64,000 nucleotides of DNA from Henricia sp. BOLD:AAB3569 (GCA_037783545.1 JBBELK010001478.1:1-64000), one strand, 5' to 3'. Positions 13,604-28,600 are shown, counted from the first letter of the stretch. The notes: a model not told the origin generated them from the letters alone. Made by a program: numbers and translations.

Positions 13604-16600
13604 AGTGTTTGGAGCATGCAAAATTTGAAGTTCGTCGGAATATTTGTTGACCTCCAAATTTGCCGACGTTTGGACCACACTTTGACCAAAATCCCGTCCC
13701 AAACTGGGCCGTGTCAACGACAGTCCGAAGGACTGAGCATGCGCACGAGTCAGGAATACACCAAAGAGGTGTGTACAGACAGCCACAGGTTGCGGGAGCA
13801 TCCAGGAAGCGCCAACCCCTTTTGTTTCTAAACTCTGAAATTTCTCTGCCATTTCCCGGCGAAAGTCTGTCAATTTTTTAGGACAAGTGCGCAATATAGA
13901 GTGTTTGGAGGATGCAAAATTTGAAGTTCGTCGGAATATTTGTTGACCTCCAAATTTGCCGACGTTTGGACCACACTTTGACCAAAATCCCGTCCCAAAC
14001 TGGGCCGTGTCAACGACAGTCCGAAGGACTGAGCATGCGCACGAGTCAGGAATACACCAAAGAGGTGTGTACAGACAGCCACAGGTTGCGGGAGCATCCA
14101 GGAAGCGCTAACCCCTTTTTTTCTAAACTCTGAAATTTCTCTGCCATTTCCCGGCGAAAGTCTGTCAATTTTTTAGGACAAGTGCGCAATATAGAGTGTT
14201 TGGAGCATGCAAAATTTGAAGTTCGTCGGAATATTTGTTGACCTCCAAATTTGCCGACGTTTGGACCACACTTTGACCAAAATCCCGTACCAAACTGGGC
14301 CGTGTCAACGACAGTCCGAAGGACTGAGCATGCGCACGAGTCAGGAATACACCAAAGAGGTGTGTACAGACAGCCACAGGTTGCGGGAGCATCCAGGAAG
14401 CGCTAACCCCTTTTTTTCTAAACTCTGAAATTTCTCTGCCATTTCCCGGCGAAAGTCTGTCAATTTTTTAGGACAAGTGCGCAATATAGAGTGTTTGGAG
14501 CATGCAAAATTTGAAGTTCGTCGGAATATTTTTTTACCTCAAAATTTGCCGACGTTTGGACCACACTTTGACCAAAATCCCGTCCCAAACTGGGCCGTGT
14601 CAACGACAGTCCGAAGGACTGAGCATGCGCACGAGTCAGGAATACACCAAAGAGGTGTGTACAGACAGCCACAGGTTGCGGGAGCATCCAGGAAACGCCA
14701 ACCCCCTTTTTTTTCTAAACTCTGAAATTTCTCTGCCATTTCCCGGCGAAAGTCTGTCATTTTTTTAGGACAAGTACGCAATATAGAGTGTTTGGAGCAT
14801 GCAAAATTTGAAGTTCGTCGGAATATTTGTTGACCTCCAAATTTGCCGACGTTTGGACCACACTTTGACCAAAATCCCGTCCCAAACTGGGCCGTGTCAA
14901 CGACAGTCCGAAGGACTGAGCATGCGCACGAGTCAGGAATACACCAAAGAGGTGTGTACAGACAGCCACAGGTTGTGGGAGCATCCAGGAAGCGCCAACC
15001 CCTTTCTTTCGAAACTCTGAAATTTCTCTGCCATTTCCCGGCGAAAGTCTGTCAATTTTTTAGGACAAGTGCGCAATATAGAGTGTTTGGAGCATGCAAA
15101 ATTTGAAGTTCGTCGGAATATTTTTTGACCTCCAAATTTGCCGACGTTTGGACCACACTTTGACCAAAATCCCGTCCCAAACTGGGCCGTGTCAACGACA
15201 GTCCGAAGGACTGAGCATGCGCACGAGTCAGGAATACACCAAAGAGGTGTGTACAGACAGCCACAGGTTGCGGGAGCATCCAGGAAGCGCCAACCCCTTT
15301 TTTTCTTCTAAACTCTGAAATTTCTCTGCCATTTCCCGGCGAAAGTCTGTCAATTTTTTAGGACAAGTGCGCAATATAGAGTGTTTGGAGCATGCAAAAT
15401 TTGAAGTTCGTCGGAATATTTTTTGACCTCCAAATTTGCCGACGTTTGGACCACACTTTGACCAAAATCCCGTCCCAAACTGGGCCGTGTCAACGACAGT
15501 CCGAAGGACTGAGCATGCGCACGAGTCAGGAATACACCAAAGAGGTGTGTACAGACAGCCACAGGTTGCGGGAGCATCCAGGAAGCGCCAACCCCTTTTT
15601 TTTCTAAACTCTGAAATTTCTCTGCCATTTCCCGGCGAAAGTCTGTCAATTTTTTAGGACAAGTGCGCAATATAGAGTGTTTGGAGCATGCAAAATGTGA
15701 AGTTCGTCGGAATATTTTTTGACCTCCAAATTTGCCGACGTTTGGACCACACTTTGACCAAAATCCCGTCCCAAACTGGGCCGTGTCAACGACAGTCCGA
15801 AGGACTGAGCATGCGCACGAGTCAGGAATACACCAAAGAGGTGTGTACAGACAGCCACAGGTTGCGGGAGCATCCAGGAAGCGCCAAACCCTTTTTTTTC
15901 TAAACTCTGAAATTTCTCTGCCATTTCCCTGCGAAAGTCTGTCAATTTTTTAGGACAAGTGCGCAATATAGAGTGTTTGGAGCATGCAAAATTTGAAGTT
16001 CGTCGGAATATTTTTTGACCTCCAAATTTGCCGACGTTTGGACCACACTTTGACCAAAATCCCGTCCCAAACTGGGCCGTGTCAACGACAGTCCGAAGGA
16101 CTGAGCATGCGCACGAGTCAGGAATACACCAAAGAGGTGTGTACAGACAGCCACAGGTTGCGGGAGCATCCAGGAAGCGCCAACCCCTTTTTTTTCTAAA
16201 CTCTGAAATTTCTCTGCCATTTCCCGGCGAAAGTCTGTCAATTTTTTAGGACAAGTGCGCAATATAGAGTGTTTGGAGCATGCAGAATTTGAAGTTCGTC
16301 GGAATATTTGTTGACCTCCAAATTTGCCGACGTTTGGACCACACTTTGACCAAAATCCCGTCCCAAACTGGGCCGTGTCAACGACAGTCCGAAGGACTGA
16401 GCATGCGCACGAGTCAGGAATACACCAAAGAGGTGTGTACAGACAGCCACAGGTTGCGGGAGCATCCAGGAAGCGCCAACCCATTTGTTTTTCTAAACTC
16501 TGAAATTTCTCTGCCATTACCCGGCGAAAGTCTGTCAATTTTTTAGGACAAGTGCGCAATATAGAGTGTTTGGAGCATGCAAAATTTGAAGTTCGTCGGA

Positions 16601-19523
16601 ATATTTTTTGACCTCCAAATTTGCCGACGTTTGGACCACACTTTGACCAAAATCCCGTCCCAAACTGGGCCGTGTCAACGACAGTCCGAAGGACTGAGCA
16701 TGCGCACGAGTCAGGAATACACCAAAGAGGTGTGTACAGACAGCCACAGGTTGCGGGAGCATCCAGGAAGCGCCAACCCCTTTTTTTTCTAAACTCTGAA
16801 ATTTCTCTGCCATTTCCCGGCGAAAGTCTGTCAATTTGTTAGGACAAGTGCGCAATATAGAGTGTTTGGAGCATGCAAAATTTGAAGTTCGTCGGAATAT
16901 TTTTTGACCTCCAAATTTGCCGACGTTTGGACCACACTTTGACCAAAATCCCGTCCCAAACTGGGCCGTGTCAACGACAGTCCGAAGGACTGAGCATGCG
17001 CACGAGTCAGGAATACACCAAAGAGGTGTGTACAGACAGCCACAGGTTGCGGGAGCATCCAGGAAGCGCCAACCCCTTTTTTTTCTAAACTCTGAAATTT
17101 CTCTGCCATTTCCCGGCGAAAGTCTGTCAATTTTTTAGGACAAGTGCGCAATATAGAGTGTTTGGAGCATGCAAAATGTGAAGTTCGTCGGAATATTTTT
17201 TGACCTCCAAATTTGCCGACGTTTGGACCACACTTTGACCAAAATCCCGTCCCAAACTGGGCCGTGTCAACGACAGTCCGAAGGACTGAGCATGCGCACG
17301 AGTCAGGAATACACCAAAGAGGTGTGTACAGACAGCCACAGGTTGCGGGAGCATCCAGGAAGCGCCAACCCCTTTTTTTTTCTAAACTCTGAAATTTCTC
17401 TGCCATTTCCCGGCGAAAGTCTGTCAATTTTTTAGGACAAGTGCGCAATATAGAGTGTTTGGAGCATGCAAAATTTGAAGTTCGTCGGAATATTTTTTGA
17501 CCTCCAAATTTGCCGACGTTTGGACCACACTTTGACCAAAATCCCGTCCCAAACTGGGCCGTGTCAACGACAGTCCGAAGGACTGAGCATGCGCACGAGT
17601 CAGGAATACACCAAAGAGGTGTGTACAGACAGCCACAGGTTGCGGGAGCATCCAGGAAGCGCCAACCCCTTTTTTTTCTAAACTCTGAAATTTCTCTGCC
17701 ATTTCCCGGCGAAAGTCTGTCAATTTGTTAGGACAAGTGCGCAATATAGAGTGTTTGGAGCATGCAAAATTTGAAGTTCGTCGGAATATTTTTTGACCTC
17801 CAAATTTGCCGACGTTTGGACCACACTTTGACCAAAATCCCGTCCCAAACTGGTCGGGGCAACGACAGTCCGAAGGACTGAGCATGCGCACGAGTCAGGA
17901 ATACACCAAAGAGGTGTGTACAGACAGCCACAGGTTGCGGGAGCATCCAGGAAGCGCCAACCCCTTTTTTTTCTAAACTCTGAAATTTCTCTGCCATTTC
18001 CCGGCGAAAGTCTGTCAATTTTTTAGGACAAGTGCGCAATATAGAGTGTTTGGAGCATGCAAAATTTGAAGTTCGTCGGAATATTTTTTGACCTCCAAAT
18101 TTGCCGACGTTTGGACCACACTTTGACCAAAATCCCGTCCCAAACTGGGCCGTGTCAACGACAGTCCGAAGGACTGAGCATGCGCACGAGTCAGGAATAC
18201 ACCAAAGAGGTGTGTACAGACAGCCACAGGTTGCGGGAGCATCCAGGAAGCGCCAACCCCTTTTGTTTCTAAACTCTGAAATTTCTCTGCCATTTCCCGA
18301 CGAAAGTCTGTCAATTTTTTAGGACAAGTGCGCAATATAGAGTGTTTGGAGCATGCAAAATTTGAAGTTCGTCGGAATATTTGTTGACCTCCAAATTTGC
18401 CGACGTTTGGACCACACTTTGACCAAAATCCCGTCCCAACTGGGCCGTGTCAACGACAGTCCGAAGGGCTGAGCATGCGCACGAGTCAGGAATACACCAA
18501 AGAGGTGTGTACAGACAGCCATAGGTTGCGGGAGCATCCAGGAAGCGCCAACCCCTTTTTTTCTAAACTCTGAAATTTATCTGCCATTTCCCGGCGAAAG
18601 TCTGTCAATTTTTTAGGACAAGTGCGCAATATAGAGTGTTTGGAGCATGCAAAATTTGAAGTTCGTCGGAATATTTTTTGACCTCCAAATTTGCCGACGT
18701 TTGGACCACACTTTGACCAAAATCCCGTTCCAAACTGGGCCGTGTCAACGACAGTCCGAAGGACTGAGCATGCGCACGAGTCAGGAATACACCAAAGAGG
18801 TGTGTACAGACAGCCACAGGTTGCGGGAGCATCCAGGAAGCGCCAACCCCTTTTTTTTCTAAACTCTGAAATTTCTCTGCCATTTCCCGGCGAAAGTCTG
18901 TCAACTTTTTTAGGACAAGTGCGCAATATAGAGTGTTTGGAGCATGCAAAATTTGAAGTTCGTCGGAATATTTTTTGACCTCCAAATTTGCCGACGTTTG
19001 GACCACACTTTGACCAAAATCCCGTCCCAAACTGGGCCGTGTCAACGACAGTCCGAATGACTGAGCATGCGCACGAGTCAGGAATACACCAAAGAGGTGT
19101 GTACAGACAGCCACAGGTTGCGGGAGCATCCAGGAAGCGCCAACCCCTTTTTTTTTCTAAACTCTGAAATTTCTCTGCCATTTCCCGGCGAAAGTCTGTC
19201 AATTTTTTAGGACAAGTGCGCAATATAGAGTGTTTGGAGCATGCAAAATTTGAAGTTCGTCGGAATATTTTTTGACCTCCAAATTTGCCGACGTTTGGAC
19301 CACACTTTGACCAAAATCCCGTCCCAAACTGGGCCGTGTCAACGACAGTCCGAAGGACTGAGCATGCGCACGAGTCAGGAATACACCAAAGAGGTGTGTA
19401 CAGACAGCCACAGGTTGCGGGAGCATCCAGGAAGCGCCAACCCCTTTTTTTCTAAACTCTGAAATTTCTCTGCCATTTCCCGGCGAAAGTCTGTCAACTT
19501 TTTTAGGACAAGTGCGCAATATA

Positions 19524-19690
19524 GAGTGTTTGGAGCATGCAAAATTTGAAGTTCGTCGGAATATTTTTTGACCTCCAAATTTGCCGACGTTTGGACCACA
19601 CTTTGACCAAAATCCCGTCCCAAACTCTGAAATTTCTCTGCCATTTCCCGGCGAAAGTCTGTCAATTTTTTAGGACAAGTGCGCAATATA
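19524..19690 (+). repeat. Truncated satellite monomer, 167 bp
   Basis: The distance between successive monomer starts is only 167 bases. The sequence jumps from CCGTCCCAAACT directly to CTGAAATTTC, losing about 129 bases. AAACT is present at both parental breakpoints, so a microhomology-mediated or slippage deletion is the simple explanation. The lost part includes both hairpins and the T8 run. Confidence 0.95.
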
Positions 19691-21764
19691 GAGTGTTTGG
19701 AGCATGCAAAATTTGAAGTTCGTCGGAATATTTTTTGACCTCCAAATTTGCCGACGTTTGGACCACACTTTGACCAAAATCCCGTCCAAAACTGGGCCGT
19801 GTCAACGACAGTCCGAAGGACTGAGCATGCGCACGAGTCAGGAATACACCAAAGAGGTGTGTACAGACAGCCACAGGTTGCGGGAGCATCCAGGAAGCGC
19901 CAACCCCTTTTTTTTTCTAAACTCTGAAATTTCTCTGCCATTTCCCGGCGAAAGTCTGTCAATTTTTTAGGACAAGTGCGCAATATAGAGTGTTTGGAGC
20001 ATGCAAAATTTGAAGTTCGTCGGAATATTTTTTGACCTCCAAATTTGCCGACGTTTGGACCACACTTTGACCAAAATCCCGTCCCAAACTGGGCCGTGTC
20101 AACGACAGTCCGAAGGACTGAGCATGCGCACGAGTCAGGAATACACCAAAGAGGTGTGTACAGACAGCCACAGGTTGCGGGAGCATCCAGGAAGCGCCAA
20201 ACCCTTTTTTTTCTAAACTCTGAAATTTCTCTGCCATTTCCCGGCGAAAGTCTGTCAATTTTTTAGGACAAGTGCGCAATATAGAGTGTTTGGAGCATGC
20301 AAAATTTGAAGTTCGTCGGAATATTTTTTGACCTCCAAATTTGCCGACGTTTGGACCACACTTTGACCAAAATCCCGTCCCAAACTGGGCCGTGTCAACG
20401 ACAGTCCGAAGGACTGAGCATGCGCACGAGTCAGGAATACACCAAAGAGGTGTGTACAGACAGCCACAGGTTGCGGGAGCATCCAGGAAGCGCCAACCCC
20501 CTTTTTTTCTAAACTCTGAAATTTCTCTGCCATTTCCCGGCGAAAGTCTGTCAATTTTTTAGGACAAGTGCGCAATATAGAGTGTTTGGAGCATGCAAAA
20601 TTTGAAGTTCGTCGGAATATTTGTTGACCTCCAAATTTGCCGACGTTTGGACCACACTTTGACCAAAATCCCGTCCCAAACTGGGCCGTGTCAACGACAG
20701 TCCGAAGGACTGAGCATGCGCACGAGTCAGGAATACACCAAAGAGGTGTGTACAGACAGCCACAGGTTGCGGGAGCATCCAGGAAGCGCCAACCCCTTTT
20801 TTTTTCTAAACTCTGAAATTTCTCTGCCATTTCCCGGCGAAAGTCTGTCAACTTTTTAGGACAAGTGCGCAATATAGAGTGTTTGGAGCATGCAAAATTT
20901 GAAGTTCGTCGGAATATTTTTTGACCTCCAAATTTGCCGACGTTTGGACCACACTTTGACCAAAATCCCGTCCCAAACTGGGCCGTGTCAACGACAGTCC
21001 GAAGGACTGAGCATGCGCACGAGTCAGGAATACACCAAAGAGGTGTGTACAGACAGCCACAGGTTGCGGGAGCATCCAGGAAGCGCCAACCCCTTTTTTT
21101 TTCTAAACTCTGAAATTTCTCTGCCATTTCCCGGCGAAAGTCTGTCAATTTTTTAGGACAAGTGCGCAATATAGAGTGTTTGGAGCATGCAAAATTTGAA
21201 GTTCGTCGGAATATTTTTTGACCTCCAAATTTGCCGACGTTTGGACCACACTTTGACCAAAATCCCGTCCCAAACTGGGCCGTGTCAACGACAGTCCGAA
21301 GGACTGAGCATGCGCACGAGTCAGGAATACACCAAAGAGGTGTGTACAGACAGCCACAGGTTGCGGGAGCATCCAGGAAGCGCCAACCCCTTTTGTTTCT
21401 AAACTCTGAAATTTCTCTGCCATTTCCCGGCGAAAGTCTGTCAATTTTTTAGGACAAGTGCGCAATATAGAGTGTTTGGAGCATGCAAAATTTGAAGTTC
21501 GTCGGAATATTTGTTGACCTCCAAATTTGCCGACGTTTGGACCACACTTTGACCAAAATCCCGTCCCAAACTGGGCCGTGTCAACGACAGTCCGAAGGAC
21601 TGAGCATGCGCACGAGTCAGGAATACACCAAAGAGGTGTGTACAGACAGCCACAGGTTGCGGGAGCATCCAGGAAGCGCCAACCCCTTTTTTTCTAAACT
21701 CTGAAATTTCTCTGCCATTTCCCGGCGAAAGTATGTAATTTTTTTAGGAAAAGTGCGCAATATA

Positions 21765-22652
21765 GAGTGTTTGGAGCATGCAAAATTTGAAGTTCGTCGG
21801 AATATTGTTTGACCTCCAAATTTGCCGACGTTTGGACCACACTTTGACCAAAATCCCGTCCCAAACTGGGCCGTGTCAACGACAGTCCGAAGGACTGAGC
21901 ATGCGCACGAGTCAGGAATACACCAAAGAGGTGTGTACAGACAGCCACAGGTTGCGGGAGCATCCAGGAAGCGCCAACCCCTTTTTTTTCCTAAACTCTG
22001 AAATTTCTCTGCCATTTCCCGGCGAAAGTCTGTCAATTTGTTAGGACAAGTGCGCAATATAGAGTGTTTGGAGCATGCAAAATTTGAAGTTCGTCGGAAT
22101 ATTTTTTGACCTCCAAATTTGCCGACGTTTGGACCACACTTTGACCAAAATCCCGTCCCAAACTGGGCCGTGTCAACGACAGTCCGAAGGACTGAGCATG
22201 CGCACGAGTCAGGAATACACCAAAGAGGTGTGTACAGACAGCCACAGGTTGCGGGAGCATCCAGGAAGCGCCAACCCCTTTTGTTTCTAAACTCTGAAAT
22301 TTCTCTGCCATTTCCCGGCGAAAGTCTGTCAATTTTTTTGGACAAGTGCGCAATATAGAGTGTTTGGAGCATGCAAAATTTGAAGTTCGTCGGAATATTT
22401 GTTGACCTCCAAATTTGCCGACGTTTGGACCACACTTTGACCAAAATCCCGTCCCAAACTGGGCCGTGTCAACGACAGTCCGAAGGACTGAGCATGCGCA
22501 CGAGTCAGGAATACACCAAAGAGGTGTGTACAGACAGCCACAGGTTGCGGGAGCATCCAGGAAGCGCCAACCCCTTTTTTTCTAAACTCTGAAATTTCTC
22601 TGCCATTTCCCGGCGAAAGTATGTAATTTTTTTAGGAAAAGTGCGCAATATA
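21765..22652 (+). repeat. Three-monomer block duplicated 888 bp downstream
   Basis: The junction string GTATGTAATTTTTTTAGGAA followed by AAG, and the ATATTGTTTGACC variant, occur at the start of this block and again 888 bases later (near 22619 and 22690). That is exactly three monomers. A related GTATGTAATTTTTTTAGGAC occurs one further monomer on, near 22914. This is a local trimer duplication. Confidence 0.8.
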
Positions 22653-25600
22653 GAGTGTTTGGAGCATGCAAAATTTGAAGTTCGTCGGAATATTGTTTGA
22701 CCTCCAAATTTGCCGACGTTTGGACCACACTTTGACCAAAATCCCGTCCCAAACTGGGCCGTGTCAACGACAGTCCGAAGGACTGAGCATGCGCACGAGT
22801 CAGGAATACACCAAAGAGGTGTGTACAGACAGCCACAGGTTGCGGGAGCATCCAGGAAGCGCCAACCCCTTTTTTTCTAAACTCTGAAATTTCTCTGCCA
22901 TTTCCCGGCGAAAGTATGTAATTTTTTTAGGACAAGTGCGCAATATAGAGAGTTTGGAGCATGCAAAATTTGAAGTTCGTCGGAATATTTTTTGACCTCC
23001 AAATTTGCCGACGTTTGGACCACACTTTGACCAAAATCCCGTCCCAAACTGGGCCGTGTCAACGACAGTCCGAAGGACTGAGCATGCGCACGAGTCAGGA
23101 ATACACCAAAGAGGTGTGTACAGACAGCCACAGGTTGCGGGAGCATCCAGGAAGCGCCAACCCCTTTTTTTTTCTAAACTCTGAAATTTCTCTGCCATTT
23201 CCCGGCGAAAGTCTGTCAATTTTTTAGGACAAGTGCGCAATATAGAGTGTTTGGAGCATGCAAAATTTGAAGTTCGTCGGAATATTTTTTGACCTCCAAA
23301 TTTGCCGACGTTTGGACCACACTTTGACCAAAATCCCGTCCCAAACTGGGCCGCGTCAACGACAGTCCGAAGGACTGAGCATGCGCACGAGTCAGGAATA
23401 CACCAAAGAGGTGTGTACAGACAGCCACAGGTTGCGGGAGCATCCAGGAAGCGCCAACCCTTTTTTTTTTCTAAACTCTGAAATTTCTCTGCCATTTCCC
23501 GGCGAAAGTCTGTCAATTTTTTAGGACAAGTGCGCAATATAGAGTGTTTGGAGCATGCAAAATTTGAAGTTCGTCGGAATATTTTTTGACCTCCAAATTT
23601 GCCGACGTTTGGACCACACTTTGACCAAAATCCCGTCCCAAACTGGGCCGTGTCAACGACAGTCCGAAGGACTGAGCATGCGCACGAGTCAGGAATACAC
23701 CAAAGAGGTGTGTACAGACAGCCACAGGTTGCGGGAGCATCCAGGAAGCGCCAACCCCTTTTGTTTCTAAACTCTGAAATTTCTCTGCCATTTCCCGGCG
23801 AAAGTCTGTCAATTTTTTAGGACAAGTGCGCAATATAGAGTGTTTGGAGCATGCAAAATTTGAAGTTCGTCGGAATATTTGTTGACCTCCAAATTTGCCG
23901 ACGTTTGGACCACACTTTGACCAAAATCCCGTCCCAAACTGGGCCGTGTCAACGACAGTCCGAAGGACTGAGCATGCGCACGAGTCAGGAATACACCAAA
24001 GAGGTGTGTACAGACAGCCACAGGTTGCGGGAGCATCCAGGAAGCGCCAACCCCTTTTTTTCTAAACTCTGAAATTTCTCTGCCATTTCCCGGCGAAAGT
24101 CTGTCAATTTTTTAGGATAAGTGCGCAATATAGAGTGTTTGGAGCATGCAAAATTTGAAGTTCGTCGGAATATTTTTTGACCTCCAAATTTGCCGACGTT
24201 TGGACCACACTTTGACCAAAATCCCGTCCCAAACTGGGCCGCGTCAACGACAGTCCGAAGGACTGAGCATGCGCACGAGTCAGGAATGCACCAAAGAGGT
24301 GTGTACAGACAGCCACAGGTTGCGGGAGCATCCAGGAAGCGCGAACCCCTTTTTTTTCTAAACTCTGAAATTTCTCTGCCATTTCCCGGCGAAAGTCTGT
24401 CAATTTTTTAGGACAAGTGCGCAATATAGAGTGTTTGGAGCATGCAAAATGTGAAGTTCGTCGGAATATTTTTTGACCTCCAAATTTGCCGACGTTTGGA
24501 CCACACTTTGACCAAAATCCCGTCCCAAACTGGGCCGTGTCAACGACAGTCCGAAGGACTGAGCATGCGCACGAGTCAGGAATACACCAAAGAGGTGTGT
24601 ACAGACAGCCACAGGTTGCGGGAGCATCCAGGAAGCGCCAACCCCTTTTTTTTTCTAAACTCTGAAATTTATCTGCCATTTTCCGGCGAAAGTCTGTCAA
24701 TTTTTTAGGACAAGTGCGCAATATAGAGTGTTTGGAGCATGCAAAATTTGAAGTTCGTCGGAATATTTGTTGACCTCCAAATTTGCCGACGTTTGGACCA
24801 CACTTTGACCAAAATCCCGTCCCAAACTGGGCCGTGTCAACGACAGTCCGAAGGACTGAGCATGCGCACGAGTCAGGAATACACCAAAGAGGTGTGTACA
24901 GAGAGCCACAGGTTGCGGGAGCATCCAGGAAGCGCCAACCCCTTTTTTTTCTAAACTCTGAAATTTCTCTGCCATTTCTCGGCGAAAGTCTGTCAATTTG
25001 TTAGGACAAGTGCGCAATATAGAGTGTTTGGAGCATGCAAAATTTGAAGTTCGTGGGAATATTTTTTGACCTCCAAATTTGCCGACGTTTGGACCACACT
25101 TTGACCAAAATCCCGTCCCAAACTGGGCCGTGTCAACGACAGTCCGAAGGACTGAGCCTGCGCACGAGTCAGGAATACACCAAAGAGGTGTGTACAGACA
25201 GCCACAGGTTGCGGGAGCATCCAGGAAGCGCCAACCCCCTTTTTTTTTCTAAACTCTGAAATTTCTCTGCCATTTCCCGGCGAAAGTCTGTAAATTTTTT
25301 AGGACAAGTGCGCAATATAGAGTGTTTGGAGCATGCAAAATTTGAAGTTCGTCGGAATATTTTTTGACCTCCAAATTTGCCGACGTTTGGACCACACTTT
25401 GACCAAAATCCCGTCCCAAACTGGGCCGCGTCAACGACAGTCCGGAGGACTGAGCATGCGCACGAGTCAGGAATACACCAAAGAGGTGTGTACAGACAGC
25501 CACAGGTTGCGGGAGCATCCAGGAAGCGCCAACCCCTTTTTTTTCTAAACTCTGAAATTTCTCTGCCATTTCCTGGCGAAAGTCTGTCAATTTTTTAGGA

Positions 25601-28600
25601 CAAGTGCGCAATATAGAGTGTTTGGAGCATGCAAAATTTGAAGTTCGTCGGAATATTTTTTGACCTCCAAATTTGCCGACGTTTGGACCACACTTTGAGC
25701 AAAATCCCGTCCCAAACTGGGCCGTGTCAACGACAGTCCGAAGGACTGAGCATGCGCACGAGTCAGGAATACACCAAAGAGGTGTGTACAGACAGCCACA
25801 GGTTGCGGGAGCATCCAGGAAGCGCCAACCCCTTTTTTTTCTAAACTCTGAAATTTCTCTGCCATTTCCCGGCGAAAGTCTGTCAATTTTTTAGGACAAG
25901 TGCGCAATATGGGGTTTGGAGCATGCAAAATTTGAAGTTCGTCGGAATATTTTTTGACCTCCAAATTTGCCGACGTTTGGACCACACTTTGACCAAAATC
26001 CCGTCCCAAACTGGGCCGTGTCAACGACAGTCCGAAGGACTGAGCATGCGCACGAGTCAGGAATACACCAAAGAGGTGTGTACAGACAGCCACAGGTTGC
26101 GGGAGCATCCAGGAAGCGCCAACCCCTTTTTTTTTCTAAACTCTGAAATTTCTCTGCCATTTCCCGGCGAAAGTCTGTCAATTTTTTAGGACAAGTGCGC
26201 AATATGGGGTTTGGAGCATGCAAAATTTGAAGTTCGTCGGAATATTTTTTGACCTCCAAATTTGCCGACGTTTGGACCACACTTTGACCAAAATCCCGTC
26301 CCAAACTGGGCCGCGTCAACGACAGTCCGAAGGACTGAGCATGCGCACGAGTCAGGAATACACCAAAGAGGTGTGTACAGACAGCCACAGGTTGCGGGAG
26401 CATCCAGGAAGCGCCAACCCCTTTTTTTTCTAAACTCTGAAATTTCTCTGCCATTTCCCGGCGAAAGTCTGTCATTTTTTTAGGACAATTGCGCAATATA
26501 GAGTGTTTGGAGCATGCAAAATTTGAAGTTCGTCGGAATATTTTTTGACCTCCAAATTTGCCGACGTTTGGACCACACTTTGACCAAAATCCCGTCCCAA
26601 ACTGGGCCGCGTCAACGACAGTCCGAAGGACTGAGCATGCGCACGAGTCAGGAATACACCAAAGAGGTGTGTACAGACAGCCACAGGTTGCGGGAGCATC
26701 CAGGAAGCGCCAACCCCTTTTTTTTCTAAACTCTGAAATTTCTCTGCCATTTCCCGGCGAAAGTCTGTCAATTTTTTAGGACAAGTGCGCAATATAGAGT
26801 GTTTGGAGCATGCAAAATTTGAAGTTCGTGGGAATATTTTTTGACCTCCAAATTTGCCGACGTTTGGACCACACTTTGACCAAAATCCCGTCCCAAACTG
26901 GGCCGCGTCAACGACAGTCCGAAGGACTGAGCATGCGCACGAGTCAGGAATACACCAAAGAGGTGTGTACAGACAGCCACAGGTTGCGGGAGCATCCAGG
27001 AAGCGCCAACCCCTTTTTTTTCTAAACTCTGAAATTTCTCTGCCATTTCCCGGCGAAAGTCTGCCAATTTTTTTGGACAAGTGCGCAATATAGAGTGTTT
27101 GGAGCATGCAAAATTTGAAGTTCGTCGGAATATTTTTTGAACTCCAAATTTGCCGACGTTTGGACCACACTTTGACCAAAATCCCGTCCCAAACTGGGCC
27201 GTGTCAACGACAGTCCGAAGGACTGAGCATGCGCACGAGTCAGGAATACACCAAAGAGGTGTGTACAGACAGCCACAGGTTGCGGGAGCATCCAGGAAGC
27301 GCCAACCCCTTTTTTTTCTAAACTCTGAAATTTCTCTGCCATTTCCCGGCGAAAGTCTGTCATTTTTTTAGGACAAGTGAGCAATATAGAGTGTTTGGAG
27401 CATGCAAAATTTGAAGTTCGTCGGAATATTTTTTGACCTCCAAATTTGCCGACGTTTGGACCACACTTTGACCAAAATCCCGTCCCAAACTGGGCCGTGT
27501 CAACGACAGTCCGAAGGACTGAGCATGCGCACGAGTCAGGAATACACCAAAGAGGTGTGTACAGACAGCCACAGGTTGCGGGAGCATCCAGGAAGCGCCA
27601 ACCCCTTTTTTTTCTAAACTCTGAAATTTCTCTGCCATTTCCCGGCGAAAGTCTGTTAATTTTGTAGGACAAGTGCGCAATATAGAGTGTTTGGAGCATG
27701 CAAAATTTGAAGTTCGTCGGAATATTTGTTGACCTCCAAATTTGCCGACGTTTGGACCACACTTTGACCAAAATCCCGTCCCAAACTGGGCCGTGTCAAC
27801 GACAGTCCGAAGGACTGAGCATGCGCACGAGTCAGGAATACACCAAAGAGGTGTGTACAGACAGCCACAGGTTGCGGGAGCATCCAGGAAGCGCCAACCC
27901 CTTTTTGTCTAAACTCTGAAATTTCTCTGCCATTTCCCGGCGAAAGTCTGTCAATTTTTTAGGACAAGTGCGCAATATAGAGTGTTTGGAGCATGCAAAA
28001 TTTGAAGTTCGTCGGAATATTTGTTGACCTCCAAATTTGCCGACGTTTGGACCACACTTTGACCAAAATCCCGTCCCAAACTGGGCCGTGTCAACGACAG
28101 TCCGAAGGAATGAGCATGCGCACGAGTCAGTAATACACCAAAGAGGTGTGTACAGACAGCCACAGGTTGCGGGAGCATCCAGGAAGCGCCAACCCCTTTT
28201 TTTTCTAAACTCTGAAATTTCTCTGCCATTTCCCGGCGAAAGTCTGTCAATTTTTTAGGACAAGTGCGCAATATAGAGTGTTTGGAGCATGCAAAATTTG
28301 AAGTTCGTCGGAATATTTTTTGACCTCCAAATTTGCCGACGTTTGGACCACACTTTGACCAAAATCCCGTCCCAAACTGGGCCGCGTCAACGACAGTCCG
28401 AAGGACTGAGCATGCGCACGAGTCAGGAATACACCAAAGAGGTGTGTACAGACAGCCACAGGTTGCGGGAGCATCCAGGAAGCGCCAACCCCTTTTTTTT
28501 CTAAACTCTGAAATTTCTCTGCCATTTCCCGGCGAAAGTCTGTCAATTTTTTTAGGACAAGTGCGCAATATAGAGTGTTTGGAGCATGCAAAATTTGAAG

